From the NCBI GenBank assembly GCA_959608625.1, contig CAUHQV010000006.1, positions 8,775 through 72,774 on the forward strand: a stretch of 64,000 nucleotides of DNA, written 5' to 3'. Source of the DNA: an uncultured Flavobacteriales bacterium. GTDB taxonomy: Bacteria > Bacteroidota > Bacteroidia > Flavobacteriales > UBA1820. The notes under the pieces are model-generated. The model worked only from the letters and a program-made list of their open reading frames with translations, was not told where the DNA came from and did not search any database. How positions within the stretch are numbered: position 1 is the first letter of the stretch; each line of letters starts with the position of its first letter. A program made the position numbers and the translations under genes. Positions 39,640-49,063 of this stretch are shown here, one piece after another.

Positions 39640-42600
39640 TTAGACGAAAATAAGGCGTTTTTTCAGCAGGGACAGGATCTTGTCCCGCAGCCCCTGTGCC
39701 TGGATAGGCTTGGAGGCATATCCGTCGAACCCGCTGTTCATGATATTCACCTCATCCCCTTCGAAGGCATAGGCCGTCACGGCGATGATAGGCACCTCCT
39801 GCGACAGTTTCCGGATCTCGGCCGTTGCCTGATACCCGTCCAGCACCGGCATTTTGATATCCATCAGGATAAGTTGGGGCGCATGCTCCTTGAACATTTC
39901 GACCGCTTCCTGCCCGTTCCAGGCGTGTATCAGGTCGTAGTCTTTTTTCAGGACGGATTCGAACAGTTTATAGTTACTCGCATTGTCCTCGGCCACCAGT
40001 ATCCTGATCCGTTCTTCTTTTTCCACAGGCTTAGGAATGATGACCTTTTCCGGGGGTTCGGGCGGCGGTATTTCAGTGGGAAGATACGGCAGGGTAAACC
40101 AGAACGTAGAACCCTGGCCTTCCTTCGAATCCACCCCGATCTTTCCGCCCAGGCGGTCGATAATGCTCTCGCAGATGGAAAGTCCCAGTCCGGAGCCCTG
40201 CTTGAACGTATTGAGCTTCACAAAGCGGGCGAATACCGACCGCTGTTTGTCCGGCGGGATGCCGCACCCGGTATCGGATACGTACACATAGACCATCCCA
40301 TCTTCCCGTAGCCGGTATCCCAGGCGGATGCTTCCCGATTCGGTGAATTTCAGGGCGTTGTTGACAAAATTGGTGATCACCTGCATGACACGGTTCCGGT
40401 CGGTCTGGATACAAACAGGAGACAAAGGCTCGTCCAGGAGTATTTCTACCTGGTTCGATTGGAGTTTCAGCCGCCCGGCCTGCGCTACTTCGCTCAGCAG
40501 GGGATGAAGTTCCACCCCGGTCGATGAAAATTCGAGTACTCCGGCCTCGATCTTGGACAAATCGAGAATATCCCCGATCAGTTGGAGCAGCAATTGATTG
40601 TTGTTCTCGATGATAGAGGCGTATTCCTGTTTTTCCTGCTCGTCGTCCGTCTGGGCCAGAATGCCGGAGAATCCCACGATCGCATTGAGCGGGGTGCGGA
40701 TCTCGTGGCTCATATTGGCCAGGAAAGCACTTTTCAGCCGGTTGGATTCCTCGGCCTTAGTCTTGGCCTCCACCAGGTCGTTTTCCAGTTCTTTGCGCCG
40801 GGTAATATCCATCGAAGCCCCCACGAGCATGACCGGATTCCCCTTTTCGTCGCGCCGGGCCACACTGGCATAGCTCTCTATATAATGGTAACGGGATTCG
40901 TCCGTCGTGAAAGTGATACGGAAAGACACATTGATTGCAGCCGTTTCGTTGGCCGCCAATCTGCGCAATCCCTCCTGCACTACCGCCAAATCGTCGGGAT
41001 GGATCCGTCGGAAATATTCCTCCTCGGTAAATACCAGGTGCCGCTTGGCCGGATCGCCTATATCCAGGGAATACTCCACATCGCACTCCACTTTCCGGGA
41101 CTGCAGATCCCAGCCCCAGATAGTCATCCGGGCAGCCTTGAGCAACAGTTCGTACATCTCGTTCAACTCCTCGATCCGCGCATAGGCCTGCCGGGTCTCG
41201 GTTTTGTCGACATAAAATACGTCGAAAATATTCTCCCGGGAATCCATTACCAGCTTATCGAAATAACGTCTGTTCCCGGAGGCATCCGTCATTTCGAGGG
41301 ACATGTAGCGCCCGATATGTTCCTGCATGATCTGATAGAACGGATATTCCCGGAACAGCTCCGAAAACCGGCGCCCGATAGCCGTTTGCCGGTCGATGCC
41401 GAATACCTTTTCAAAAGCCGGATTGACATCGAGCAGTTCATAGTCGGAGTACCCGCCATGCCCGTCGCTGATGAGCCGCCCCTGCACATACACGATCGGC
41501 ATATTGTTCACCAAACGTTTGTACCCGCCGAGCAGCTCGAGTTCCCTTTTGCGTTGGATCCTCCGCTGGGAATAATACCGCAGGTACAGGGCGATCAGCG
41601 TGATCAGCAGAAAGGCAATGCATACCAGGCTCACCAGAAGGGGCTTGTTCCGCTCCACAAAAGACAACGGTTTTTGGAAGTACCGGGCATTGGACGGCAG
41701 GGCGGACGGATCTATATGGTGTCCTACCAAATGGCGGTAGTTCAGGTTGGCACCGGGAATTCCGCCGTCCCCCACCGGAATATTCCGGGCGGGCGTACCG
41801 GCCAGTATTCTTTGAATGACCTCTGTAGCCGCACGGCTGAATTCGTCCGCCGAGATGAAATAACCGCCGGCAAAATCCCCGGACTGCGTGTCGGCATCCG
41901 ACAGGGTAAAGACCGGGGTTTCGGAGAAACTGTCCACGATCTTCTGTACCTTATCGTCCAGAAAACCTCCCGTACCGGATGCTCCGCTGTCCACAAACCA
42001 CGAATAATAGATAACCCCTACGTCTTCATTCCTATAGCTATCCAGGCTGTCCAGCAGATTTTGTGTGCTCAGAGCCGGCGATATAAGGGAATCCAGCTGA
42101 AGATCGGGGAAATCCGTGCGTATCACATCTTTGACCTCCCGGCGCGCCTGTCGGCTCACATACCGGCTGTCGGAGATAAAAACAATCTTCCGCATATCCG
42201 GCAGAAGGTCTTTCATCAGGGAGAGGGTCTGTTTGATATAAAAAGGCTGCCGGAGTACCGTCATATCGTATTTCGCGGGCAGCGAATCGGACAATTCCGT
42301 ATGTCCGGGGCTCCAATTTCCGGCCAGCAGGTCTTCGAAAGTCCGGGGTATCCGCTTCATCGAATAGCAAAGCAAGACCGGAACGCCCTCCCAGGGCCCG
42401 TCGAAAAGAGGGCGGCACAACAACCAACCCGGATCGCCGAAAAATACGACCAAACGCGGCGGCTGCGGATATTTCTGCAACAATGCCTCCCGCCGCTCTT
42501 CCGCCTGCTGCATATCGGTAATAATGGGGACATACAGTTCATCCGCTTTTACCGCGATCTTTCCTTCGAGGGAAGATTCGATGGAACGGTATACCCGGTT

Positions 42601-42774
42601 GGTCCAGCTTTCGCTGAAACTTACCGAATTCAAAAACAGGACATAGTCCCCGCCGGTCGCCTTCGGTTCCGCCTTTAGCGAAAATGGCATCAGAAAAAAG
42701 AACAACAGACCCACCGTCAGCCTCGCCAAGGCAGAATATGGCCATTTTTGTTCATCGGACATATAGGTATTCAT
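39640..42774 (-). CDS. Hybrid histidine kinase with periplasmic binding-protein-like sensor (copy 1)
   Basis: A 1044-residue sensor kinase. Residues about 14-35 form a signal/membrane segment. About 42-360 is a periplasmic domain that reads like an ABC substrate-binding protein (ABC_sub_bind-type) with YVLFLNSV, RLVVFFGDPGW and VPVLLCYS. About 379-400 is a membrane helix, then two PAS-like domains (about 415-525 and 545-660). HisKA has His690 in NMSHEIRTPLNAIVGF, then an HATPase_c domain and a receiver domain ending the protein (LILMDIKMPVLDG, Asp about 972). No HTH output. The ATG at 42772-42774 is used; a TTG 27 bases upstream is possible. It lies 31 bp after copy 2. Confidence 0.9.
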   Translation of the reverse strand: MNTYMSDEQKWPYSALARLTVGLLFFFLMPFSLKAEPKATGGDYVLFLNSVSFSESWTNRVYRSIESSLEGKIAVKADELYVPIITDMQQAEERREALLQKYPQPPRLVVFFGDPGWLLCRPLFDGPWEGVPVLLCYSMKRIPRTFEDLLAGNWSPGHTELSDSLPAKYDMTVLRQPFYIKQTLSLMKDLLPDMRKIVFISDSRYVSRQARREVKDVIRTDFPDLQLDSLISPALSTQNLLDSLDSYRNEDVGVIYYSWFVDSGASGTGGFLDDKVQKIVDSFSETPVFTLSDADTQSGDFAGGYFISADEFSRAATEVIQRILAGTPARNIPVGDGGIPGANLNYRHLVGHHIDPSALPSNARYFQKPLSFVERNKPLLVSLVCIAFLLITLIALYLRYYSQRRIQRKRELELLGGYKRLVNNMPIVYVQGRLISDGHGGYSDYELLDVNPAFEKVFGIDRQTAIGRRFSELFREYPFYQIMQEHIGRYMSLEMTDASGNRRYFDKLVMDSRENIFDVFYVDKTETRQAYARIEELNEMYELLLKAARMTIWGWDLQSRKVECDVEYSLDIGDPAKRHLVFTEEEYFRRIHPDDLAVVQEGLRRLAANETAAINVSFRITFTTDESRYHYIESYASVARRDEKGNPVMLVGASMDITRRKELENDLVEAKTKAEESNRLKSAFLANMSHEIRTPLNAIVGFSGILAQTDDEQEKQEYASIIENNNQLLLQLIGDILDLSKIEAGVLEFSSTGVELHPLLSEVAQAGRLKLQSNQVEILLDEPLSPVCIQTDRNRVMQVITNFVNNALKFTESGSIRLGYRLREDGMVYVYVSDTGCGIPPDKQRSVFARFVKLNTFKQGSGLGLSICESIIDRLGGKIGVDSKEGQGSTFWFTLPYLPTEIPPPEPPEKVIIPKPVEKEERIRILVAEDNASNYKLFESVLKKDYDLIHAWNGQEAVEMFKEHAPQLILMDIKMPVLDGYQATAEIRKLSQEVPIIAVTAYAFEGDEVNIMNSGFDGYASKPIQAQGLRDKILSLLKKRLIFV

Positions 42775-42805
42775 GTTAAATTCAGAGGTAGAGGCCGGCA
42801 AGCGA

Positions 42806-45800
42806 TCAGTCGCCGAGCAGTTGGGATAGCATATCCTTGATTTCCTTGATATTGATAGGCTTGGTCATCACCCGGTCGCACCCGGCGTTAATCGCTTCGT
42901 CCCGGTCGGAACCGAATGCATAAGCCGTCAGGGCAATGATAGGGATATCTTTGTCCGCTTTACGGATCTCCGCCGTGGCTTCAAGCCCACTCATCACCGG
43001 CATCTTTATATCCATCAGGATAAGGTCCGGCTTTATTTCATGATACAGGCGGACCGCCTCGGCCCCGTTCACCGCCCGGGTAAGACGGTATTTTTTTTTC
43101 AGGATAGTGGACAGCAAAAGATAGTTACTGTCGTTATCCTCGGCCACAAGGATCGATTTCCCGTGCATTTTCATAGGTTCTTTCACCGGTTGGTTCGGTT
43201 GGTTTTCTGAAAAAGGAACATTTGTATCCTGTTCGGATAATGGGACGGCCGGTATGGTGAACCAGAATGTAGAGCCTTTGCCCTCCTCGGATTCCACCCC
43301 GATCTTTCCACCCAGATGCTTGACGATCACATCGCAGATAGACAGGCCCAGGCCCGTACCCTGGACGAAAGCGTCGCATTTGACAAAACGTTCGAACACA
43401 CGTGCCTGGTTTTCCCGGGAAATACCTTTCCCGGTATCCGTCACGTAGAAATACAATTCCTTGCCCACATGCTTGTATCCCATCCTGACAGAGCCTTTCG
43501 AAGTATATTTGGATGCATTACTCAGGAAATTCGAAAGTACCTGTGTCAGTCTGTTTTTTTCCGAATGGATGACGCAGGATTCATCCGGAAGTTCACAGAC
43601 CAGATCGACCTCCGGTTTTATCCGCTGCCGGTATACTTGTTCCAACTGCCGGAAAACGGTACATATATCCACGTCGGTGTAGACGAACTCCAACTGCCCG
43701 GATTCGATCTTGGAAAGGTCGAGAATATCGTTGATCAGTTGCAGCAGCAGTTCGTTATTGGTCTGTACGATATTGTAATATTCCCGTACCTGTTCTTTGT
43801 CCTCGGTCTCGGCGATCAGGTTGGAAAATCCGACGATCGCATTGAGCGGAGTACGGATTTCATGGCTCATATTGGCTAAAAATGCGCTTTTCAGCCGGCT
43901 GGATTCCTCGGCCTTATCGCGCAGTACGACGAGCTCTTCATTGATCTTTTTCATCTCCGAAATATCCCGGCGCAACCCGCTGACGGTAATCACCCGGCCC
44001 TGTTCGTCACGGGCAAACACCACGCCGTACATTTCCACCCACCGGTAACCGCTGCCTGTCAGATTGGCCCGGGCTTCGAGCGTAAGGGTATCCACATTCC
44101 CCTGGGAAAGCTGTTCGAGACCGTGCAGGAGTAAGGAGGCGTCTTGCGGATGGATCACCGTCATGAACTTTTCCAAGGGTAACCCCTGGTGGAGGAACGA
44201 CTGGGGATCCGGCGAGGAAAACGTCCGGGAAGGCACATCGTAATCCCATTGGACAAAACCGCCCGAGCGCCTGACCATATCGAATTTAAACGCGTATTCA
44301 TGCAGCTTCTGCTCGCCCTCTACCCTATGGGTGATGTTTTTTTCCGTACCTATGATCTGTTCGGTGCGGCCGAACGGGTCTTTAATGACCGTGGCGTATA
44401 TTTCGAACCATTCGTATTGTCCCTGCTGGTCAAAGCGCAGGATTTCCTTTGTGTTTTCTTTTTCCCCGCGGATAAGGCCTTCCATCATCGCCCTGAATTT
44501 GGGAAGGTCGTCCGGGTGTACCCGCTCGTATGCATCTTCCAGATGGAATCCGTCGCCCGAAATAGTCTGGCTGTGCAGGGATGCAAACCAATTCTTTTCG
44601 GGATTGTAATTCCAGGCAGCCAGCGCCCCGGCATCCATCGCAATGGACAGCTTTTGCTTCGCATTATACAGTTCCCTTTCCTTTTCGCGGTCCTGGGTGA
44701 GGTCTACCAGCACGGTGATGATATAGCACGCCCCGTCGTTGTTTATTAGTTTGCTCTTGGTGGCCATCCCGCTGCGAATCAAATTCCCATTCTCATCATA
44801 CACATACCGATCGAAAGTAAGCGGCTCATCGCTTTCCAGCGTCTTCAGATCGTCCGCCCGATATTCTTCTGCCGATAGGGCCCCGGCCTCGAAATCGTTT
44901 TTCCCTACCTGCAGGCGATGACCGGAAGAATTATAGAAATCGTGTGATTTTTCGTTGCACAGCATATAACGAAATTCGTCCGAAACGTTTTTAATATGCA
45001 ATCCCACCGGAAGGTTATCTACTATGGATTGTAAAAAGGTTTGCAGCCTCGAAACTTCTTTTTTGGCTGCTATGTGAGCGGTCGCATCGTGGACGAAGCA
45101 AATGACCCCGTCTTCGTAAGGGGCCGAACGGGCATCCAGATAAGTAACGCCCCGTTTGCTTTCGACCTTATAATGAAAAGAACATATCCCGCCCGTAGAG
45201 GCCGTCTGGCGGATATTTTGAGCCATTTTGCGTCCCTCTTCCGGCGACGAATGAAGGATCCCTTCCAGTTCATCGACATGCCTGCCGATCAGGTTTCCGG
45301 TCTCCATATCCTCGCGGGGATTGATGATCTCCCGTATCCGGAGGTCCCGGTCGAAAATGACCGCCATATTGGGCATCATTTCTACCAAGCGCTTCATTTT
45401 AGCATTGGCCTTCAGGTAGGTTTTCTCCTGCTTCTTCCGGTGAAAAGCCACCAGAACCAGTATGGTGACAAGGGCAAGGAACAAAAGGGTGACCATCACC
45501 GTCTCCCACAGGTATTCCCGGAATATGGAAGGCTCCCGATTATAAAGGACAGCCCCGGCTGGCAGCCGGGAAAGGTCTATCTCTGCGTTCTTTAAAGTCA
45601 CATAGTTGATGTGGTAACGGGGCTGCACGGGCATGGGCCCGAAGGCAGGAACGTTCCCGATCCCCCGGGTCAATACCTGGTAGGTGAGTTCGGCCAGGGC
45701 CTTCCCCCTTTCGCGGGAGGAGACGTAATACCCTCCCAGTTCGCTTATATTGGTTAAACCCCAATCGGACATCATATAGACAAACTTCGAATAATCCCAG

Positions 45801-46597
45801 TTCAACTCGTTGTTGAGCATGGAATAAGCGTGCCGGTAATGATCTGCGTCGGTATACCATCCGGCGGATAGCAGTGCATAGGCCCGATCCATCCCGGCTA
45901 TCGTATCGAGAACGTCCTGAGTCGAAAATTCCGACCCGCTGAGGTATACCATATCTTCGAACCCGGCCTTGGATGCCATTTCGGCGAGATACTTCCGGAA
46001 AAAAGTCAGGTTGTGGGGATCGTCGTAAAGAAAAACAAGATGGCGCGCTTCGGGCTGGAGCCGGCGGATCAACTCAAAATTTTGTTCAAAATAGTCCTCA
46101 AGATAGTACCCCGTCACATGGAAATCCCCAAAAGTATCTTCGATGGGCCGCAGATCCCCGACATTATGTATCGTATCGGCTAAAGGATTGAAAGAATCGA
46201 AGAACTTTCTTTTCACTCCAGCCAATACGACGGGAATATCCTTCCAGTCATCGGGACAGGTGTCGCGGTAGGCTGCCCAAGCTTCCTGTTCCTGGATGAT
46301 GACCACCGCCGGTTTTTTGGAATACGACTTGAAAAGCTGCGCCATCCAGTCCTTCCCGTGCAAAAGTCCTTCGTAGGACTCCGCATCCATGTATTCCACG
46401 GTTATCTTGTTGCTTATCCTTGGACCCAGATCCTCGATAAAATACAGGACAGTGTTCATCGTTCCATCCCGAGACGGGGAATGGGAACTGAGGAACAGCA
46501 CAGGGGCCCCATTGTCCGCTGCAGTACCGCATATTCCCGGAATCCCGAAAAGGAAAAACAGGAAGAGTATCCATATAGGTAGATGTCCCGATCTCAT
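42806..46597 (-). CDS. Hybrid histidine kinase with periplasmic binding-protein-like sensor (copy 2)
   Basis: A 1263-residue paralogue of copy 1. Residues 1-23 are a signal/membrane segment. About 32-350 is a periplasmic binding-protein-like sensor (VLFLSSHSPSRDG, PVVLAGVKRKFF), then a membrane helix at about 364-386. Four PAS-like domains follow (about 405-510, 515-640, 645-755, 770-880; the last two have HPDD/HPQD-type features). HisKA has His912 in NMSHEIRTPLNAIVGF, HATPase_c ends about 1115, and the receiver has Asp1196 in LILMDIKMP. Its ATG is 221 bp from the divergent EEP gene. Ligand unknown; no adjacent transporter. Confidence 0.9.
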   Translation of the reverse strand: MRSGHLPIWILFLFFLFGIPGICGTAADNGAPVLFLSSHSPSRDGTMNTVLYFIEDLGPRISNKITVEYMDAESYEGLLHGKDWMAQLFKSYSKKPAVVIIQEQEAWAAYRDTCPDDWKDIPVVLAGVKRKFFDSFNPLADTIHNVGDLRPIEDTFGDFHVTGYYLEDYFEQNFELIRRLQPEARHLVFLYDDPHNLTFFRKYLAEMASKAGFEDMVYLSGSEFSTQDVLDTIAGMDRAYALLSAGWYTDADHYRHAYSMLNNELNWDYSKFVYMMSDWGLTNISELGGYYVSSRERGKALAELTYQVLTRGIGNVPAFGPMPVQPRYHINYVTLKNAEIDLSRLPAGAVLYNREPSIFREYLWETVMVTLLFLALVTILVLVAFHRKKQEKTYLKANAKMKRLVEMMPNMAVIFDRDLRIREIINPREDMETGNLIGRHVDELEGILHSSPEEGRKMAQNIRQTASTGGICSFHYKVESKRGVTYLDARSAPYEDGVICFVHDATAHIAAKKEVSRLQTFLQSIVDNLPVGLHIKNVSDEFRYMLCNEKSHDFYNSSGHRLQVGKNDFEAGALSAEEYRADDLKTLESDEPLTFDRYVYDENGNLIRSGMATKSKLINNDGACYIITVLVDLTQDREKERELYNAKQKLSIAMDAGALAAWNYNPEKNWFASLHSQTISGDGFHLEDAYERVHPDDLPKFRAMMEGLIRGEKENTKEILRFDQQGQYEWFEIYATVIKDPFGRTEQIIGTEKNITHRVEGEQKLHEYAFKFDMVRRSGGFVQWDYDVPSRTFSSPDPQSFLHQGLPLEKFMTVIHPQDASLLLHGLEQLSQGNVDTLTLEARANLTGSGYRWVEMYGVVFARDEQGRVITVSGLRRDISEMKKINEELVVLRDKAEESSRLKSAFLANMSHEIRTPLNAIVGFSNLIAETEDKEQVREYYNIVQTNNELLLQLINDILDLSKIESGQLEFVYTDVDICTVFRQLEQVYRQRIKPEVDLVCELPDESCVIHSEKNRLTQVLSNFLSNASKYTSKGSVRMGYKHVGKELYFYVTDTGKGISRENQARVFERFVKCDAFVQGTGLGLSICDVIVKHLGGKIGVESEEGKGSTFWFTIPAVPLSEQDTNVPFSENQPNQPVKEPMKMHGKSILVAEDNDSNYLLLSTILKKKYRLTRAVNGAEAVRLYHEIKPDLILMDIKMPVMSGLEATAEIRKADKDIPIIALTAYAFGSDRDEAINAGCDRVMTKPINIKEIKDMLSQLLGD

Positions 46598-46778
46598 GGT
46601 GGAATTAAAGAGTAAAAGTATCTAAATATCCGTAATAACGCATTATAAAAACATGATTTTATTTACAGGGAATGTCCGGTGGTGGTATGGCCCTCTGTCT
46701 TTTTTTCCCGGAAATCCAGAGTCGTAAAAAGTGGAGGCATCTTATCTGCCGAAAACCTTTTTTCAGCCAATAAATTCT

Positions 46779-46786
46779 TACTTTTG
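46779..46786 (+). promoter_or_regulatory. Candidate promoter for the EEP-family gene
   Basis: TACTTTTG matches the -7 consensus TAnnTTTG 31 bp before the ATG at 46818. No clear -33 box. Confidence 0.5.
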
Positions 46787-46817
46787 TTCGGAATTTTCAC
46801 CTAAATCCACAAGTCCT

Positions 46818-47906
46818 ATGGCGCGCAAAGCCGTCTTTTACCTGGTAGATTCTTTGATAGCTGCGGCGACGGTAGCCGTCGTAATGCTCAGTATAGCCGG
46901 GTGGGGGGCTGGACAGGCCGACCCCTGCCGATGGGGGAGCATCGCCCTGATAGGGTTGGCCCTTCCCGTACTTCTGATAGCCGATCTCGTTTTGGGAGTC
47001 TTTTGGGCACTGAAAAAACGCTGGTGGGGCCTTCTTCCGCTTGCCGCTTTGGTATTGAACGGGAGTTTTATTTTTTCCTGTTTCCGGATACCGGCAGACA
47101 GCTCCGAGAAACCGTACGACCTGAAAATAGGCACATACAACGTTTATGGGTTCCGCAGCGAACGCGATCTCCGGTTCTCCGTAGAACACGTCGCCCAAGT
47201 GATGCAGCGGGAGGGAGCGGACGTAGTTTGCCTGCAGGAATTCCTCACCGGCCACCGATACGACGCGGACAGCATCCGGAAAGCCTTCGGGTACCTGCCA
47301 TATTCTTATATTCCTGAAAATCACGGAAAACCCGGCACAATAGCCCTTTTCAGCCGTTTCCCCATTACGGATTCGTCCTTTATTCCCTTCCCCGATACGG
47401 ACAACAGTTCTCTTTGGGCGGATATTTCCGTAAAGGGGCATACGATCCGTATATTCAACAACCACCTCCAGACCACAAGCATCAGCCAAAGCCGGGCGGA
47501 AATGGCCACCCTGAAAAAAATAAGCGCCGGGGAAATGAGCCCGGCCACGGAAAAAGCGATGGAAACCGTGATCGGAAGATTGAAGAGCAATTTCTGCCGC
47601 CGCGCGGCCCAGGTGGAAATGGTTCGCGCCATTATCGATACGACAAAGAGCCCGGTAGTGGTTTGCGGGGACTTCAACGACACCCCGGCTTCCTATGTAT
47701 ACCGCCGGATGAAACAGGGGTTGTCGGACGGGTTCAAAACCTGCGGCAGCGGATACGGATATACATACAGGGGGTTCTGGCGTTTGCTCAGGATCGATTA
47801 TATATTGCATAGCCCGGCCTTGGAAGGGGTGCGGTACTATTCTCCTTCGGAGCCCTGGAGCGATCATAATCCTGTATTCATGGAGATATCCCTGAACAAT
47901 ATTTAG
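46818..47906 (+). CDS. Membrane-anchored endonuclease/exonuclease/phosphatase-family protein
   Basis: A 362-residue protein with two to three N-terminal membrane helices (about 8-30, 40-60, 65-85) and an extracytoplasmic EEP domain from about 105: IGTYNVYGF, VVCLQEFL with the metal Glu, VVCGDFNDTPAS, RIDYILHSP, and SDHNPVFM at the C-terminus. All catalytic residues of the fold are present, so a phosphodiesterase or nuclease active outside the cytoplasm is expected; substrate unknown. I use the ATG MARKAVFYLVD; upstream codons precede the likely promoter. The TAG at 47904-47906 overlaps the stop of the convergent REC kinase. Confidence 0.88.
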   Translation: MARKAVFYLVDSLIAAATVAVVMLSIAGWGAGQADPCRWGSIALIGLALPVLLIADLVLGVFWALKKRWWGLLPLAALVLNGSFIFSCFRIPADSSEKPYDLKIGTYNVYGFRSERDLRFSVEHVAQVMQREGADVVCLQEFLTGHRYDADSIRKAFGYLPYSYIPENHGKPGTIALFSRFPITDSSFIPFPDTDNSSLWADISVKGHTIRIFNNHLQTTSISQSRAEMATLKKISAGEMSPATEKAMETVIGRLKSNFCRRAAQVEMVRAIIDTTKSPVVVCGDFNDTPASYVYRRMKQGLSDGFKTCGSGYGYTYRGFWRLLRIDYILHSPALEGVRYYSPSEPWSDHNPVFMEISLNNI

Positions 47907-49045
47907 GGCTGTTTTTTCGGGATCGAAAAACTGAATGTAGATCCCATTCTCTCTTCCGAAACGAACCAGAGTTTTCCCCCGTTCTTCACAGCAAAATCCT
48001 GGCATAATAAAAGTCCGAGACCCGACCCTTCTTCGTTTTTAGTGCCGAAGGTGGAAAAATGGGTGTCCGAATGGAGCAGTTTTCCCTGGTCTTCCTCTTT
48101 GATGCCGCGCCCGTAATCCCGGATACTGATCACGGCAAAATCGTCCTCTTCCCGGACGGATACGTCGATATTTCCTCCTTCGTTGCTGAATTTGATGGCG
48201 TTGCTCAATAGGTTCCTTATTACGGTCTTCACCATATCGGTATCCGCATGGACTTCGAGGTTCGCCGGGAAATCGGTACGGATATTGATCTTTTTGAGTG
48301 CCGCTACCGACGCGAATACCTCTATGACACTCTGGGCCACGTCTACTGCATTGAAATTCTGATAGGCCACGTTCAAACGTCCGAGCTGGCTTTTAGTCCA
48401 TTTAAGCAGGTTGTCGAGCAAGGCAAAGACCTCCTCCGTCGTCTGGTTGGCCATGCCGAGCATCTCGAAGGAATCCTCCCCGATACTTTTAGGATCGGTA
48501 CTCAACAGAAGCATATTGAGCATCATCTTGATCGAACCCATAGGCCCCCGAAGGTCGTGCGCGATGACCGAATACAGCTTATCGCGGCCCTTTATAGTGC
48601 TGATAAGCTCCTCTGTCTGGCGCAGGATGATATTTTTGGCGGCGATCAGGGATATCTGATGGGATATGCGGATAATGAGCTCTTCCTTATTGAACGGCTT
48701 GGAAATAAAGTCGCTGCCGCCCGACTGAAATCCCTTCACGATATCGGCCGTGCTGTTGAGGGCTGTCAGGAAAATGATGGGAATATCCTTGTATCTCGGA
48801 TCCGATTTCAATTGCTTGGCCACATCGAATCCGCTGATGTCCGGCATCATCACATCGAGCAGAATCAAATCGATAGGCTCCTGCTCGACCGCTTTCAAGG
48901 CTTCGGTACCGTTTCCGGCAGTTACCGTCCGGTATTTTTCGTTCTTGAGCAGCGCTTTGAGCAAAAGCACGTTCGAAAGGATGTCGTCGACTATCAGTAT
49001 CTTATAGTCGGACGGCTCGATGTCTACGTTCAATATTTTATCCAT
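47903..49045 (-). CDS. Response regulator-histidine kinase fusion (REC-HisKA-HATPase)
   Basis: A 380-residue cytoplasmic protein. Residues about 14-128 are a receiver domain with Asp64 in LILLDVMMPDISG. About 150-225 is HisKA with His163 in VIAHDLRGPMGS, and about 260-378 is HATPase_c with GSGLGLLLC. There is no membrane segment, so it likely receives phosphate from another kinase (such as the hybrid kinases nearby) and passes it on. The gene lies 18 bp downstream of the UDP-glucuronate decarboxylase in the same direction, so it may be co-transcribed with the sugar-nucleotide gene. Confidence 0.9.
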   Translation of the reverse strand: MDKILNVDIEPSDYKILIVDDILSNVLLLKALLKNEKYRTVTAGNGTEALKAVEQEPIDLILLDVMMPDISGFDVAKQLKSDPRYKDIPIIFLTALNSTADIVKGFQSGGSDFISKPFNKEELIIRISHQISLIAAKNIILRQTEELISTIKGRDKLYSVIAHDLRGPMGSIKMMLNMLLLSTDPKSIGEDSFEMLGMANQTTEEVFALLDNLLKWTKSQLGRLNVAYQNFNAVDVAQSVIEVFASVAALKKINIRTDFPANLEVHADTDMVKTVIRNLLSNAIKFSNEGGNIDVSVREEDDFAVISIRDYGRGIKEEDQGKLLHSDTHFSTFGTKNEEGSGLGLLLCQDFAVKNGGKLWFVSEERMGSTFSFSIPKKQP

Positions 49046-49063
49046 AACTACAGTTGCCCGGCT

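Noticed and set aside
40582..42678. A 698-codon plus-strand frame
   Set aside because: Antisense to hybrid kinase copy 1; no domain; shadow of coding bias.
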